DNA from: Paulownia fortunei
Lineage: Eukaryota > Streptophyta > Magnoliopsida > Lamiales > Paulowniaceae
Direction: 5' to 3'
Length of the DNA stretch: 64,000 nt
Assembly: GCA_019321725.1 (NCBI GenBank)
Contig: CM033110.1
Coordinates: forward strand, 23,181,210 to 23,245,209
Of the stretch, positions 36,357-48,601 are shown piece by piece. The translations under genes were made by a program, and so were the position numbers. A model generated the notes under the pieces. That model was not told where the DNA came from. It saw only the letters and a list, made by a program, of their open reading frames with translations, and ran no database searches. Positions within the stretch are counted from its first letter, which is position 1; every line of letters starts with the position of its first letter.

Positions 36357-39300
36357 CAACAATTATTACTATTATTATAGTAAAAAGTGCCTTAAAAAAT
36401 TATATAAGTCGTCTTTCTAATGAACACCTTTTTGAAAGGATAAGGAATTGAGCAAATCTTAAGCTAAATTCTTAAGATTAGCTAGTTAAGAATAATTAAA
36501 AGAGATAAAGAGATGAAAGAAAAGCTGGTCAGACATCCAAAGACAAGATAGAGGTTCCAAGTATAATTTGGACTGCATTATTCCTTTCTTCGTGTATATT
36601 AACCTACGGGAATGCATACTTCTAACATATGCCTGTTATTTTTTTTTATTTTTTTTTTAACGTTTTCACTTATCATAAGTTCAAGTAAACACGTAAAATA
36701 CTACAGAAATTGTATAAAAAAATAAATAAAAATTCAATTTTTTTAAAATTAATCAAAAATATTATGCACGCACTAAAATCACTACAAGCCTATGTTAAAA
36801 AAGTTTATGACCTAGCATATAGCACTTTATAGGGGAATTGTTCTTCCCAAAATTTTACCACTGATTTCCCATCTTTTCATTTTCCTTGCGTGCATGTGTT
36901 GAAAATGTTTAAATTTGGCTTCACCTTTTTTTTTATGAATTTTCTTTTATAAGATATGATAAGAAGTTCATTCATCATTCGCTAGAAGTATTAATAATTT
37001 TTTAAAATTGTACCATATCGATCTTACTGTGTCATAATATATCTTAGTTATAATTTTATATAAAAAGAATTATATGTTTTGGTATGAATAACTGATAATC
37101 TTCGTATGGTATAGGTTTTATGAGTTAAGAATGCCGATAAGTTGTGGAATTTCAAACCATTTTTTATGACTAATGAGGTAAGCATTTAAATTAACCTTAC
37201 ATAATATTACATTTTTTATTTTATAACTTCATTTAGTGTGTGTTTTAGTTGTTAATATGATTTTGACTAATTAATATAATCTTAGACCCTTCATATTATC
37301 ATAAAAGACACAACAACTATGTTTATTGTCCTCATTCCAAATTCTACATGATGCTAATACATATGTAAAATTGGCTTTTGTTTCAAATCTCAGGATTGCA
37401 TATTCACGATTAATTTATTTTACGTTGCGTTAATTGAAACATTTTTTGTCGATCTCTTTAAATTAAATTAATGGGATGAATTATTTTAACATGTAAATTT
37501 GACTTAATTTTTGGGAGTTTATGTAGCAACATGTGAATTGTCTTATTTTCATTTTCATATGAAAATATGTTTAGAGATTATAATAATTTTTTTAGAATTA
37601 GTACTTATTTTATGTTGTTGTTTTTTTTGTTCATAAGAATAATTTAAGTTTTAAATATCTACTAATTTCTCTGTCTTCCTATTCTATGAAATTTATTTAT
37701 GAATCAATGATATAAATTTATTAATTGTCTTTTATTTTTGGGGTGTTAAATTTAATTAATTTATAATTAGTGTTGATGTCATGAAAGATAATATATTAAC
37801 TATTAATTATGTCATAATTTCATAACAGTGATATAATATATAAAAAATATTACGATTAAAAGAGAAGTAAAATTAGATTCAAAATTATAAACACAAAATA
37901 CTACAAAAATGCATGATGCCCAACGCCTAAATTAAAAAAAAATAATCCTAATTTTGGTATTATACATCTAAATACCGTAAAGATTGGTATGGCACTAAAT
38001 TTATGAAAAAACAGCAAAAATTCTCATTTGCAATGGTGCATTTATTGCATTCCTTTTGTCATAAAAAAATAAAAATAAATAAAAAATAGAGGAAGGTGAT
38101 GTATTAAGACGTGATAGCATTAATCTTACAAGACTCATGTAACTTTTTTTGTGATAACATATACCCTGTCCCTATGGGTAACTTTTACGCCCAATGCACA
38201 AAACTCTGCCTTTAATCCTCTCCGCATTCTTTGTTAACACACAAAGAAAACAAGAACCAAGTTAAAGAATGGCCCATCTGCTGCTTCATTGTTTGACTAA
38301 TAATATCTTGTTTGCCTCCGATACCGTAATGCATTATTCAAACAAATTTGCATATGAGTTGAATTTCTTACCAATGGCCCACAGGTTGAGACCTGTCAAC
38401 ACTCAACAAGAACCTAGGCCGAGTCATCGGAGAGATTCACTTCCTTTGCAAAATTCCAAAACGGGTCCAAAACCAACCCCGTTTCTGTGTGTGGTTGGGT
38501 GGGTGGGGGTGTTCGTTAGCCATTAAACTCCATACTTTTAAAATGAGATCAAAGTAGTCAATTCAATTGGAGAAGGATCCAATCTATTTAGATACATAAA
38601 ATTGAATTTTCAATCAAAAAACAGTTCGATAAAATTGATTTGACAGATTTTTTTTTATTTTTTTTAAATTTAATATTTTATTATATTTATGTTGTTATTT
38701 AAATTTTATTAGATATTTTTTAAATAGATTTTTTTTTTATATTTAAAACATATTACATAATAATTAATTTATTATATTATCATTTTATATAATATAGTAA
38801 AAAAATATAATTAATTTTTATTAAATTAATCTAATCGACAATTGAATCGATCCAATCAATTGAATCATAATAAAATCGATTTGGTTGTGGTCCAGTTACT
38901 AAAATACTGAACATTTATAAATAATTTATAAAAGCTTTAGTAATTTATTTCAAAAAAAGGAGGAGCTTGACGAAGAAATGCCAAGACTTTTCTGGCAAAA
39001 TTTCAAACTTTAGAAAGCAATTCTCCACAACACTTATTCTCATACTTTTAACATATAGGGCAAAAATTCTTTCTTCACTGTAGTTATTACTCAAGATTTC
39101 ACTTACTTCCCTTGCAATGCACTTCTTTATTCTTCCATTGCTCATCCTTCAGAAAATCTGCCTCAAATTTTCAAGATAATGGAAGTTATGGATTAATGAA
39201 TAACCTACGGGTTGACTTAAACAGATTGAGCTGATAAAAGGAAATAATAAAGCATTTAAGTAGTTTTGGCAATAAAAAATGATAACCATTGTAGAACAAA

Positions 39301-39836
39301 GGAGAATAGAAAATAACAAGAAAAAAAAATCACTCTAAAATAAACTATTAAACACAATATAACCTGTTTCTCGCTAAAAATTATTAGCTAATACAATTGA
39401 AACAAAAAGTAAAACCAAGGAGAACATTCACCAAACAAGAATTCTTTTTCCTTTATAGTATTCTCATATCTAAGCCTATAAGCTAGGTTTATTAGGCTTT
39501 AAACCAATAAGGCAAAAGGGACATAACCACATGAAGAAAACTGGAATCAACTTTTTGAATCAGGATGATTGCAATAAACTGTTATCAATGAAATCAAATT
39601 TCAGATAAGCTCTATTAAAATGATTAATGATCAGAATGACAAAGTAATATCTACAAAGAAACTTGTCCAGAGGATGTATATGAAAAATAACTGAGGAAGA
39701 TTCTCTGAAAAGAGGTAATCTGCCACCTTTTCCTTCAATAATCAGGCATCCAATCAAAATAAGCATATAAAGCCTCATCGCAGAGGTTTCCAAAATATGG
39801 AAAGGCAACAATTATCACTTCCAACTAATAAGAGCC

Positions 39837-42800
39837 ATGATAACCCTAGCTGATGTCTACCATGTTATTGCTGCAATTATCCCCCTGTATGTTGCCATGA
39901 TTGCAGCCTATCTGTCTATAAAATGGTGGAAACTTTTTACACCAGATCAATGCTCAGGCATCAACAAGTTTGTTGCAAATTTTTCAATTCCCCTTTTATC
40001 CTTCCAGGTGATCTCATCAAACAATCCTTACAAAATGAACCTGAAACTTGTATCAGCTGATTTCCTCCAAAAGCTTCTTGCTTTTATTATACTGGCAGTA
40101 ATTGTTAAATTAAGATCCAGAGGAAGCCTAAGCTGGGTCATAACAGGTCTTTCCTTGTCAACATTGCCTAATACATTAATTTTGGGAATCCCACTAATAA
40201 GGGCAATGTATGGGGAAGAAGCAGCGACACTCCTGGCCCAGATAGTTGTGCTACAAAGCTTAATTTGGTACAACCTTCTGTTAATTCTTTTTGAGATTGA
40301 TGCCACAAAGGAACCCATCAATGTGGCATCACCTTCAGAAGCAACAGGTATGCACAGAGAATTTATGTTCAGGATGAAGGTCTGATTTTTATACTCATCT
40401 AGCTTCTATATCATGTTCCCTGTTTCAAGGTTCGTAAGTTAAAGACACAGTGAAATGTTTAGTAGCTATTTATATCAACTTCTTCACTCTAAAAGATTGC
40501 TATTGTTGGGCCCTACAACGTTGAGCTTTGCTTCTCCCACTATTCTATCATACACACACATATTGAGACTCAAATAATCAGACCTATGGCATTACAGTGT
40601 ATTTAGGTCTTTTCTGATAAATTCCATTTCAGATTTCAGATATGAAAAATCTCATTTTAAGCCCAGTAATTTTGGAAAGAGTAATCAATAAACAGCGAAA
40701 AAAATAAATCTAAAATACATAGCACAAAAAGAATTGGGTATAGCTCTGGATAAAGGCAGAAAATCAAGCCTCATGGAGTTCCTTCATAGCACACATTCCA
40801 TCAGAATTAGCAATACCACAACTAGTTTACAAGCAGCCCAATTAACATAGACATGGTGACAGAATAACTTCCTTCACGACACTGATTAGCTCTACAGTTG
40901 CATAATTGTGCATCACCAATGTCAACAAAAGATAAACCCTTCCTAGAAACTGTCATCTATGTTGGTGGTTCTCTTGATTTCTCCCAATATATAAATTCCT
41001 TTCTTTATCCCCTTTTCTAAAAAAAAAGAAAGAAAAGAAAAAAGAATAAGCGATGAGGAAGCCCCGTAAAACACCTTTTTCAATTAGGATATAAACACAT
41101 AAAGAAGCCCTATTATGAACTAGGGCAATAGTTTTGCCCCATACAACTCGGGGAGTGGTGTTCCTCATAAAGTGAGGAAAGGTGATCCCAACTATCACTT
41201 ACATTAATGCTTAACAACTAAAATCAAGCTTTTACAGGCCTACTGGACTATAAGCGCAGTTAAGCTCTCGCCTTTCCTACTCCTGAGTTCGCGAGGGAAT
41301 AGGGTAAGGCGCTACCTTTTCCTCCCTTTCTCTGCTGACTGTCTCACGTACAGGAGAGGGACAGGAAAGATCGTCCTGCCTAAACCAATGAGGAATAGAA
41401 TAGCAAGTCTAGCAATCCCATTCTCTATGACATAGTTATGTATGGAACAGGACGAACAATGATTGAATCTGTAAGGTTTGTAATAACTGATATATTGTGA
41501 TACTGTATCCACTAAGATTGGTTAGCATGGAGCAAAAAGTCCCGGCATAACTACCAAAATACAGATGAAATATTCAAAACATTTGTCAGTTTACATAAGA
41601 TTAGAGCTTGGACAATGAGATTGGTGGAATCATCTTTTCCCCTTTTAAATTTCAAGGTCAGAACCTAAACAAATAAATGCTACTTAAATGTCAATAAAGT
41701 GAACAAATTACATGTTTCTGTTATCTTTCCTTCATTTGTTGTGATTTGAAAAGTATGAACTATCTCTTTGAAGGAGAACTGGAGACCCCACAAGGACCAG
41801 AACCAACAGATGGAGACAAGGAAGATGGAAGAATAAAAAATCAGAGGAAAAGAAACATAAGAATCATTCTTTCGACAGTAGGAAAAAAACTTATCAGAAA
41901 TCCCAATACTCATGCCACCTTGGCAGGCCTCATATGGGCAAGCATACATTTCAGGTAATACGAGCATCATACCTCATATATAGTGTTGTCAATGATTCGT
42001 AGTAAAGAGTTGGATGCACCAATTTATATGTGGGAGTTTAAGAGTTTTAAGTGGTAATTTGGCTTAGTGTGGAAAAAGAGGCCCTAGGATGCAATCGATG
42101 AGAATAATGCACCGGATATGTCGAGCATGGACATAAACTAGGTAGTTGTGCTTGACACGAAAATTACATTTTCCTGATTGATTGTAAAAGAGTTGAATGA
42201 ATCACTTTATTACTTGAAGTTGTGAATCATTAATACAGGTTAACCATTTTGCTCAGTGTGAAAAAATAGGCTCAAGTAGTTTGTTCTTAAGAATACAGAC
42301 TGGGTCATTGCAGGCCTCAATGGTGATCATGAAAATATACAACAATAGTCGATATATGTTGCAGTCAGTGAAAAAAATTTCTTCACCTAACTTCATGGTT
42401 AAATTCTGAGCCTTACACGATGACTATGCAGGTGGGCAGTAAAATTGCCTAAAGTGATTGAAGATTCAGTATCACTCTTGTCAAATGGAGGGCTTGGAAT
42501 GGCTATGTTCAGCTTAGGTATGGTTTACAGTTGCACCTTCTTCCAGATGCATTTCATATATATGTAAAAGGATATTCCTTCAACCACTTCAATTTATTGC
42601 TTGGTAGGCCTCTTCATGGCATCACAAGCCAGAGTGATAGCTTGTGGTACCCGAAAAGCAGTATTAGCCATGGCCATGAAGTTTCTAGCAGGACCATTCC
42701 TCATGGCTGTGCCCTCAATCACACTTGGATTAAGAGGAACATTGCTCAAAGTGGCAATTGTGCAGGTGCATAAGTAGCACTCCCTTTTCTTAGAGCAGTA

Positions 42801-43081
42801 TTTAAGAATTATTCTTTACTTCATCTTACACTAATATAAGGCATTGTTAAATGAGATGCAGGCAGCTCTGCCTCAAGGGATAGTTCCATTTGTATTTGCG
42901 AAGGAGTATAATCTACATCCAGACATACTGAGCACAGGGTACATGATACTTTCAGTAATAGTAGCATCTCAGAAAACTATACATATTTCAAAAACTTCTG
43001 TTTCCTGTCTGTAGGGTTATATTTGGTTTGCTCATAGCGGTTCCAATCGGATTAGCATATTACTTCCTGCTGGCTTTATAA
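39837..43081 (+). CDS. PIN8: Short PIN auxin efflux carrier, PIN8-like
   Basis: Membrane auxin carrier of the short-loop type. Short PINs act mainly at the ER, and PIN8 is pollen-expressed in Arabidopsis. Exons: 39837-40347, 41774-41954, 42432-42517, 42608-42765, 42862-42938, 43015-43081. They sum to 1080 nt, or 359 aa. The N-terminal block has the PIN signature [20 protein letters not shown] and covers the first five helices. A short hydrophilic loop of about 58 residues (about 155-212) follows, against some 300 or more in canonical PINs. The C-terminal block opens with [13 protein letters not shown] and contains [16 protein letters not shown] and [27 protein letters not shown] and [10 protein letters not shown] favour PIN8 over PIN5. 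The exon 2 acceptor at 41773 is the one that keeps the frame; an AG 20 bases upstream would not. Confidence 0.93.
40960..41530. other. GC-richer block inside PIN8 intron 1
   Basis: Within the 1426-base first intron this segment is visibly less AT-rich than the surroundings and has a different texture (for example CTCTCGCCTTTCCTACTCCT near 41264 and TCTCACGTACAGGAGAGGGA near 41342). It has the look of organelle-derived DNA, possibly mitochondrial, but I cannot confirm this without a search. It does not add exons to PIN8. Confidence 0.3.
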
Positions 43082-44770
43082 AGAAAGGTTCTGCTGGCTA
43101 CTGGGGATGATTATTCAAAATGCATATGAAAAAACAGTAGCTCAATGTCGTCATTGATATTATTAGATTTATTTTTGGTTGATTGTTGTAATATAACTTT
43201 AAAGTTGATTAGCAACCAACAAATATGCACAAAGCACTCACTACTTATTTAATAAGGAACTGATGGTAAATCAAAGGCAGGGATTTGAGAAAAGGGTATA
43301 ATACCTGGCAATGTTTGACGAGGGACCAAGTTGCTCTAAACTTTCCTGGAGCTTTTCCAATACGGTTGCTTTGCTGTTATCAGTTTACAGTGAAGTGGTT
43401 AAGTAATCGCATGTGCATTCTAAAGAAACAGAATAGAGAAATCTCCACAAACCTAATTTTATTCATTCCTCAAAATGGAATTCCATGCTGTAACTTAGTT
43501 TGTAAGAATAACTTCAAGCACCTGACTCTAAAACATATAAAAACCTGGTTTTGTTTTTGTCTGTATGAAACACAACATTCATGCAAGAAATTCTATTTTA
43601 TAAATGTTAAAATAATTCATTTTAAGGTTAATAACAAGCACTGATTTTTCAGAAACCATAAATGACTAGGGAATCAGAGAAATCCTGATAAGCAAACAAC
43701 CAATTTTATCGCAATTATACTTATATCATCTAAGGTTATATGTTAATGATAAGGTAGCATTATAGGAGGTACCAGAAACACACGTTTAATAGTAACATGG
43801 AACCATCCAGTATAATAGTACATAGATCATAGTTACAGTGTTATTTTTAAGCAACAAGCATATCTTATCAGAAATGCAAATATCTAACTATTTCTAAAGC
43901 ACAAATGAATATTTTCACAGGCCACAACCTCACATTTCTAATACTATGTTTGGGTCCATAGAATGCGCATGGAATTTGACTTAATGAAAATTACACAAAT
44001 TTGAATGGGGATATTTCTCATTCCAACTCTAAGGCTACAATTCATTGATACAAACCACTATAAAGACAAACTTGCTCATATTTTTGCTTTGGCTTAGCTT
44101 ATACTTTGCTGCTATGGCTTAAAAACACAATCTGCGAGCTGTAGAACTGAATTCCACAGAAATCTCATTCCAGTTCAAGTGAATTTAACTGCAACCGATT
44201 GTTTAAAGCCCATTCCATGCTTCCAACCATAACCACGAACACAAATAGAAGTGAGTAAAACTATGCACAAACTGTACAATCACCATGTGTATAACAAGTG
44301 CGCATAAAGATCAACGAACACACACACATTAAATTGCGGTTAAGAATAAGGCAAACACATAATGCTTCTCTGTACATTAACTAAAGGAGGGGGAAAAGGA
44401 GGCAGTATATAGAGTAAAACAGCAGGTTATGATACAATCTATGAATCAAAAGGTAATTTCTTCTCAAAATTTCTCACTCGAAAGCCAGAGAGAGGAGACT
44501 CTTCACGAACCGCAGAGTACCGGATCGAAATGAACTCAGCTTACAGCTAGTCAGTTTTGGAAATCCCCTTTGATAAATTGTTGCTCGTCTTTTTTAGCTC
44601 TCAGCTAAAGTCGTCTTACTTCTTTAGCAGTTTTATTTTTCCAACTGAAATCGCATTTGCGGTCATTTCTAGCTTTTTTTTTTTTAAAAGTCCGAACCAG
44701 TGGGAAGGCATAACAGAATTCGAACGTCTAACCTAAAGGTGAGGCCAATACCATCATTTTTAATTTTATT

Positions 44771-44884
44771 ACTAAAGTCTGCATATATTTAGGTTTATTA
44801 TTAATTTTTTTTGTAAATTCAAACCCTACTAAAGTCTGCAAATATTTAGGTTTATTATTATTATTTTTTAAATTCGTACCCTTA
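44771..44884. repeat. 57-bp tandem duplication
   Basis: Two adjacent copies begin ACTAAAGTCTGCA at 44771 and 44828, with a few substitutions and indels between them. Confidence 0.85.
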
Positions 44885-45395
44885 AATAAGGAAAATAGAT
44901 GGAGAGATAGAATTCAAAAGGTACCTCTTAGTGAGTATTGATAAGTTTATTATTGATCTTTAGGATAGACAATATTAATTTTGTTTTACTTTTAAGTTCA
45001 AATGTCCATACAAATGGGACGATAATCCCAAGTCCATAGTTTAATAAAAATAAAATCTTGTAATTGACCTGTTCCTCTCTCCTCGTTATGTCTTCAATTT
45101 TAGAAATGTTGATAATGAATTAGTGGGAAGCCCATTGACTTGCAAGATCATGGGAAGAAAAACTCCATGCCCACGACTGAAAGCTCTGTGACTTGGCCCA
45201 TTTAGTTAGGCCCAAATTCGTTATCTTTAGTTTTATGTATTCGACCTTTGTTTGCAATAAAATTTCAGAATTACCAAAACATGCCACTTTCTTGAGGAAC
45301 AATACACCTGAGTTGACCAGCTTGTTACCAAAGAAAAACTAATAAAAACCCTCAGCCAGGTTTAGCCGTCAACAAATCTGCACCAGGATGCACCT

Positions 45396-45403
45396 ACACG
45401 TGT
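45396..45403. promoter_or_regulatory. G-box/ABRE-like ACACGTGT upstream of VDAC
   Basis: Palindromic CACGTG core about 290 bases upstream of the VDAC start codon. The motif is bound by bZIP and bHLH factors; use here is inference. Confidence 0.35.
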
Positions 45404-45570
45404 CCATCAATCCCAAAAGTACCCCTCAGAACTACCTCTATTCTGCATTCCAACAATTAAATCAACGGTCTAGAAGCAATCGCTGCCCAACCCAACCCCA
45501 TCAACGGATCAGATTCTATTAAATTCACGTCCTTAAAAAATGAGGCAATAGAATTAGGGCTTTGCCACAA

Positions 45571-45579
45571 TTTATATAA
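45571..45579 (+). promoter_or_regulatory. TATA box of VDAC
   Basis: TTTATATAA lies about 107 bases upstream of the ATG, followed by a CT-rich leader (TCTCTCTC tracts near 45610-45635) typical of plant 5' UTRs. Confidence 0.55.
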
Positions 45580-45685
45580 CGTTGCTGCTCCAAAAATTAT
45601 ACGAATATATTCTCTCTCTACTTTTTCTCTCTCCCCCTGAATTTTCTTTGTTGAATTTTGATTTCTCAGTTTAGGCCACAAAATC

Positions 45686-48601
45686 ATGGGCAAGGGTCCG
45701 GGTCTCTACTCCGATATTGGCAAAAGAGCTCGAGGTTTTGTTTTCATTTAGTTTTAATCCATATATCGGATATCATTTCTCTACTCTTTCATTTCTTTTT
45801 ATGTTTTTATGTGTAATTCTTTATTTTTTATGTTTTTTTTTCCTTAGATCTTCTGTACCGGGATTACCAGAGCGACCAGAAGTTCACACTCACCACCTAC
45901 TCACCCACTGGAGTTGTAAGTAATTTTTGTGGTATTTTTTACGGATCTGATTTTTTTTTTTCTTTTGGCTGAGCTATGGTTTATATTTTGAAATTTCAAT
46001 GAGTTCATTAACTGTTTTAGCTGGATATACATGCATATATTGTTTTAACTAGTTATTTTGAGGTAGAAATTTTGCCATGTTTTTCTCTCTTTCAATAGAT
46101 TTATTTTTGGGTTATGGAGGAAGTGTGAAAGTTGGTGAATGTTCTGTGTTTTCTCTTATGTGTATTTTAAAAATATGCTGATTGCTAAAGTAGGCATTTG
46201 TTGAGATATTTGTGGTAAATGATAAATTTGAGCTATGTGCTTTTGTAGTTTATTATGCATTTATTGTGTGAGGCAGCAGTGTATTAGTTTATCATTATGT
46301 TCAAATGTTTATTCCTCTATAGTACATATAATCATGTAGCTAGGATAGTGATGAGTGTTTGGAGCTTTTACTGGTTATGCATCCCTTTATTAAGTTGCTA
46401 GTAATATGTACCCACACTTTTTGTACTAATTTAGCTAAGTTGAATGTTGAAGATGTAGTAATTTGAATATCAATTGTTTCACTGAAGTAATTTATGGATG
46501 CTTAGTCGATTGAAGTTCAAAATAAAACCTCTCACAGAAAAGAATAGGTTGTATAGGTCATAGTTGGTGTAACTGCCATCTCTCATATGCGTTTTGAAGT
46601 TATGGAAATTGCTAAGATAGGTTGTGATTTTTGAAGATAAAAGCTGAGCATGAACTATTGTGGTCTGTGGTTTAGCATGCATTTGCTGTGTGAGAGTTAT
46701 TTGTCTATGTATTCTGCTCCAGTTTATCATCAATTAAGTTGGTTTTATTTGGTATGCGTTCCTTTATTAAGTTGCTTAGTTGACTCATATTTGTTAAATT
46801 TAGGCATAAGTCGAATTTGTAGAGTTAATATGTTTTGGTTTCACTGTAGTAATTTGTGATATTCTTTGAATGCAATTTCATAACAAAACCTCTTACAATA
46901 AAGAATAGATTATATAGGTTATAGTTGGTTTAGCTGCCTCGTTGATGTTAGCGATATGTTGGATCTGGATTCTGGTTAGGAAAATACTAATTTGGTTTGG
47001 TTTTGAGTATGAGAAGGAAATTTTTGGAGAATAATAAGATATGTTCATAATAATTACTTCTATTTCATTCCATTTTTCATCATACTCGATGTTATTATAG
47101 AAGTTTTTTGATTCATGCATATTGTCCCAAAAGGAAAAGATTGAAATCGAAAATCTGTTTTCAATCTTTTCCTTTTTTCTTTTTAACTTCACCATTAGAA
47201 CCTAAAAATCCATATGGAGTGTCCATGAACTGGGAGAGCATGCTTGGGCAATGCACTTATTTTGTACTAAATGCTGCACAGTTTCTGAATTATCAGCATT
47301 TTAATGAGTTTCAAAATTCATTGTTTTTGTTACTTTCTGTGGGCATGCGGGTGTTTGTTATGTTCCCTTTAGTTTTCCCAATATACTTACGGAACTTGCC
47401 ATATCTTGAATTCATTTTCTGTATTTTTTCGTTTGTTTTTATTTTTTTATTTTTCTTGTTGCAGACTCTCACTTCGACAGGAACAAAGAAAGGTGACCTG
47501 TTTTTGGCTGATGTCAATACTCAGTTGAAGCACAAGAACATCACCACTGATATTAAAGTGGATACGAGTTCCAATGTATGGTCTCCCATTTAATCTCATG
47601 GATTATGTTTTGAGATATCTTAAATTACAAAATTATTATGATGTTCTGTAAAAAATTTCTTGCAAATTGTCGCATAAGGTTAAAATGGATTTATTTACCT
47701 TTGAAACAATTAATTGATTTGTGGAGCCAAATCCAATGCCAGCTCTTTACCACTGTCACAATTGATGAGCCTACTCCTGGACTGAAGACAATCTTAAGCT
47801 TTAGAGTTCCTGATCAAAGGTCTGGAAAGGTAAGAAAATTTCTACCTCTTTAATGTACTGCATCTTGGGTTCCTGTCTAATTCTTTCTTCTCACTGAGCA
47901 TTGTAGTTGGAACTTCAATACTTGCATGACTATGCTGGGATAAGCTCTAGCATTGGGTTAAATGCTAACCCCATTGTGAACTTTTCTGGTGTTGTGGGAA
48001 ACAATAAACTTGCTGTGGGGAGTGATGTGTCTTTTGACACTAAGGAAGGAGCTTTTACCAAATGCAACTTTGGAGCAAGTTTCACAAATGCTGATCTTAT
48101 CGCTGCTTTGACGCTGTAAGTGGTTTCTGTTGTTTTGGAGATCTTTTGTTTTTACTACGATTTTTATTGAAAGATGTTCAGATGTGAGCATGAATATGGA
48201 CACCTGATGGCATATTGACTGTGGGCCTTTCTGCCCTGTATGCTTAATGGAGTTTTGGACCCTGAGGTTAACAGACTACTTTCTCCTGCTTTAGGAATGA
48301 GAAGGGTGACACCTTGAGCGCGTCGTACTACCACACAGTTAGCCCGTTGACCAACACTGCTGTTGGTGCAGAGGTGACCCATAGCTTCTCAAGTAATGAG
48401 AACACTATCACTGTTGGCACTCAACATTTATTGGACCCATTAACCACTGTGAAGGCACGACTGAACAACTTTGGCAAGGCAAGTGCTCTGATCCAGCATG
48501 AATGGCGTCCAAAGTCGCTCATCACTGTGTCAACTGAGGTGGACACCAAGTCTATTGACAAGAGTGCCAAGTTTGGGTTGGCTTTGGCTCTCAAGCCATG
48601 A
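45686..48601 (+). CDS. VDAC: Mitochondrial outer membrane porin (VDAC)
   Basis: Voltage-dependent anion channel: a 19-strand beta barrel in the outer mitochondrial membrane passing metabolites and ions. Exons: 45686-45734, 45848-45915, 47465-47575, 47743-47829, 47907-48115, 48295-48601. They total 831 nt, or 276 aa, the standard plant length. The N-terminus [20 protein letters not shown] forms the conserved amphipathic helix. Strand motifs such as [18 protein letters not shown] and the C-terminal [13 protein letters not shown] are characteristic of plant VDACs. Intron 2 is long (about 1.55 kb). Order beside PIN8 matches Arabidopsis VDAC3/PIN8 (At5g15090/At5g15100, from memory). Which VDAC isoform this represents is not resolved. 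Confidence 0.97.

Larger units (their letters stand above)
35195..39836. other. Large AT-rich intergenic region
   Basis: A 4.6-kb spacer between divergently transcribed pectate lyase and PIN8 genes. It contains the promoter of each, a TTA microsatellite at 36326-36356, the right end of a Stowaway-like MITE near 36032-36053, and long AT-rich stretches at 36600-38160 and 38640-38860. No protein gene is supported. Confidence 0.55.
43082..45685. other. Spacer between PIN8 and VDAC
   Basis: Holds the PIN8 3' UTR and the VDAC promoter. On the minus strand, 43283-43374 has an exon-like reading (SKATVLEKLQESLEQLGPSS) ending in a plausible AG/GT donor or an in-frame stop near 43271. A GC-richer stretch at 44480-44560 could be a 5' UTR. 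I could not connect them into a gene. A 57-bp tandem duplication lies at 44771-44884. Confidence 0.45.

Noticed and set aside
38269..38526. 85-aa frame in the PIN8 upstream spacer
   Set aside because: No family signal and no supporting gene context.
41774..41954. Starting PIN8 exon 2 at the AG ending 41753
   Set aside because: It breaks the frame with an immediate stop, whereas the acceptor at 41773 keeps all six exons in phase.
43285..43644. 119-aa plus-strand frame after PIN8
   Set aside because: AT-biased composition, no domain; probably PIN8 3' flank.
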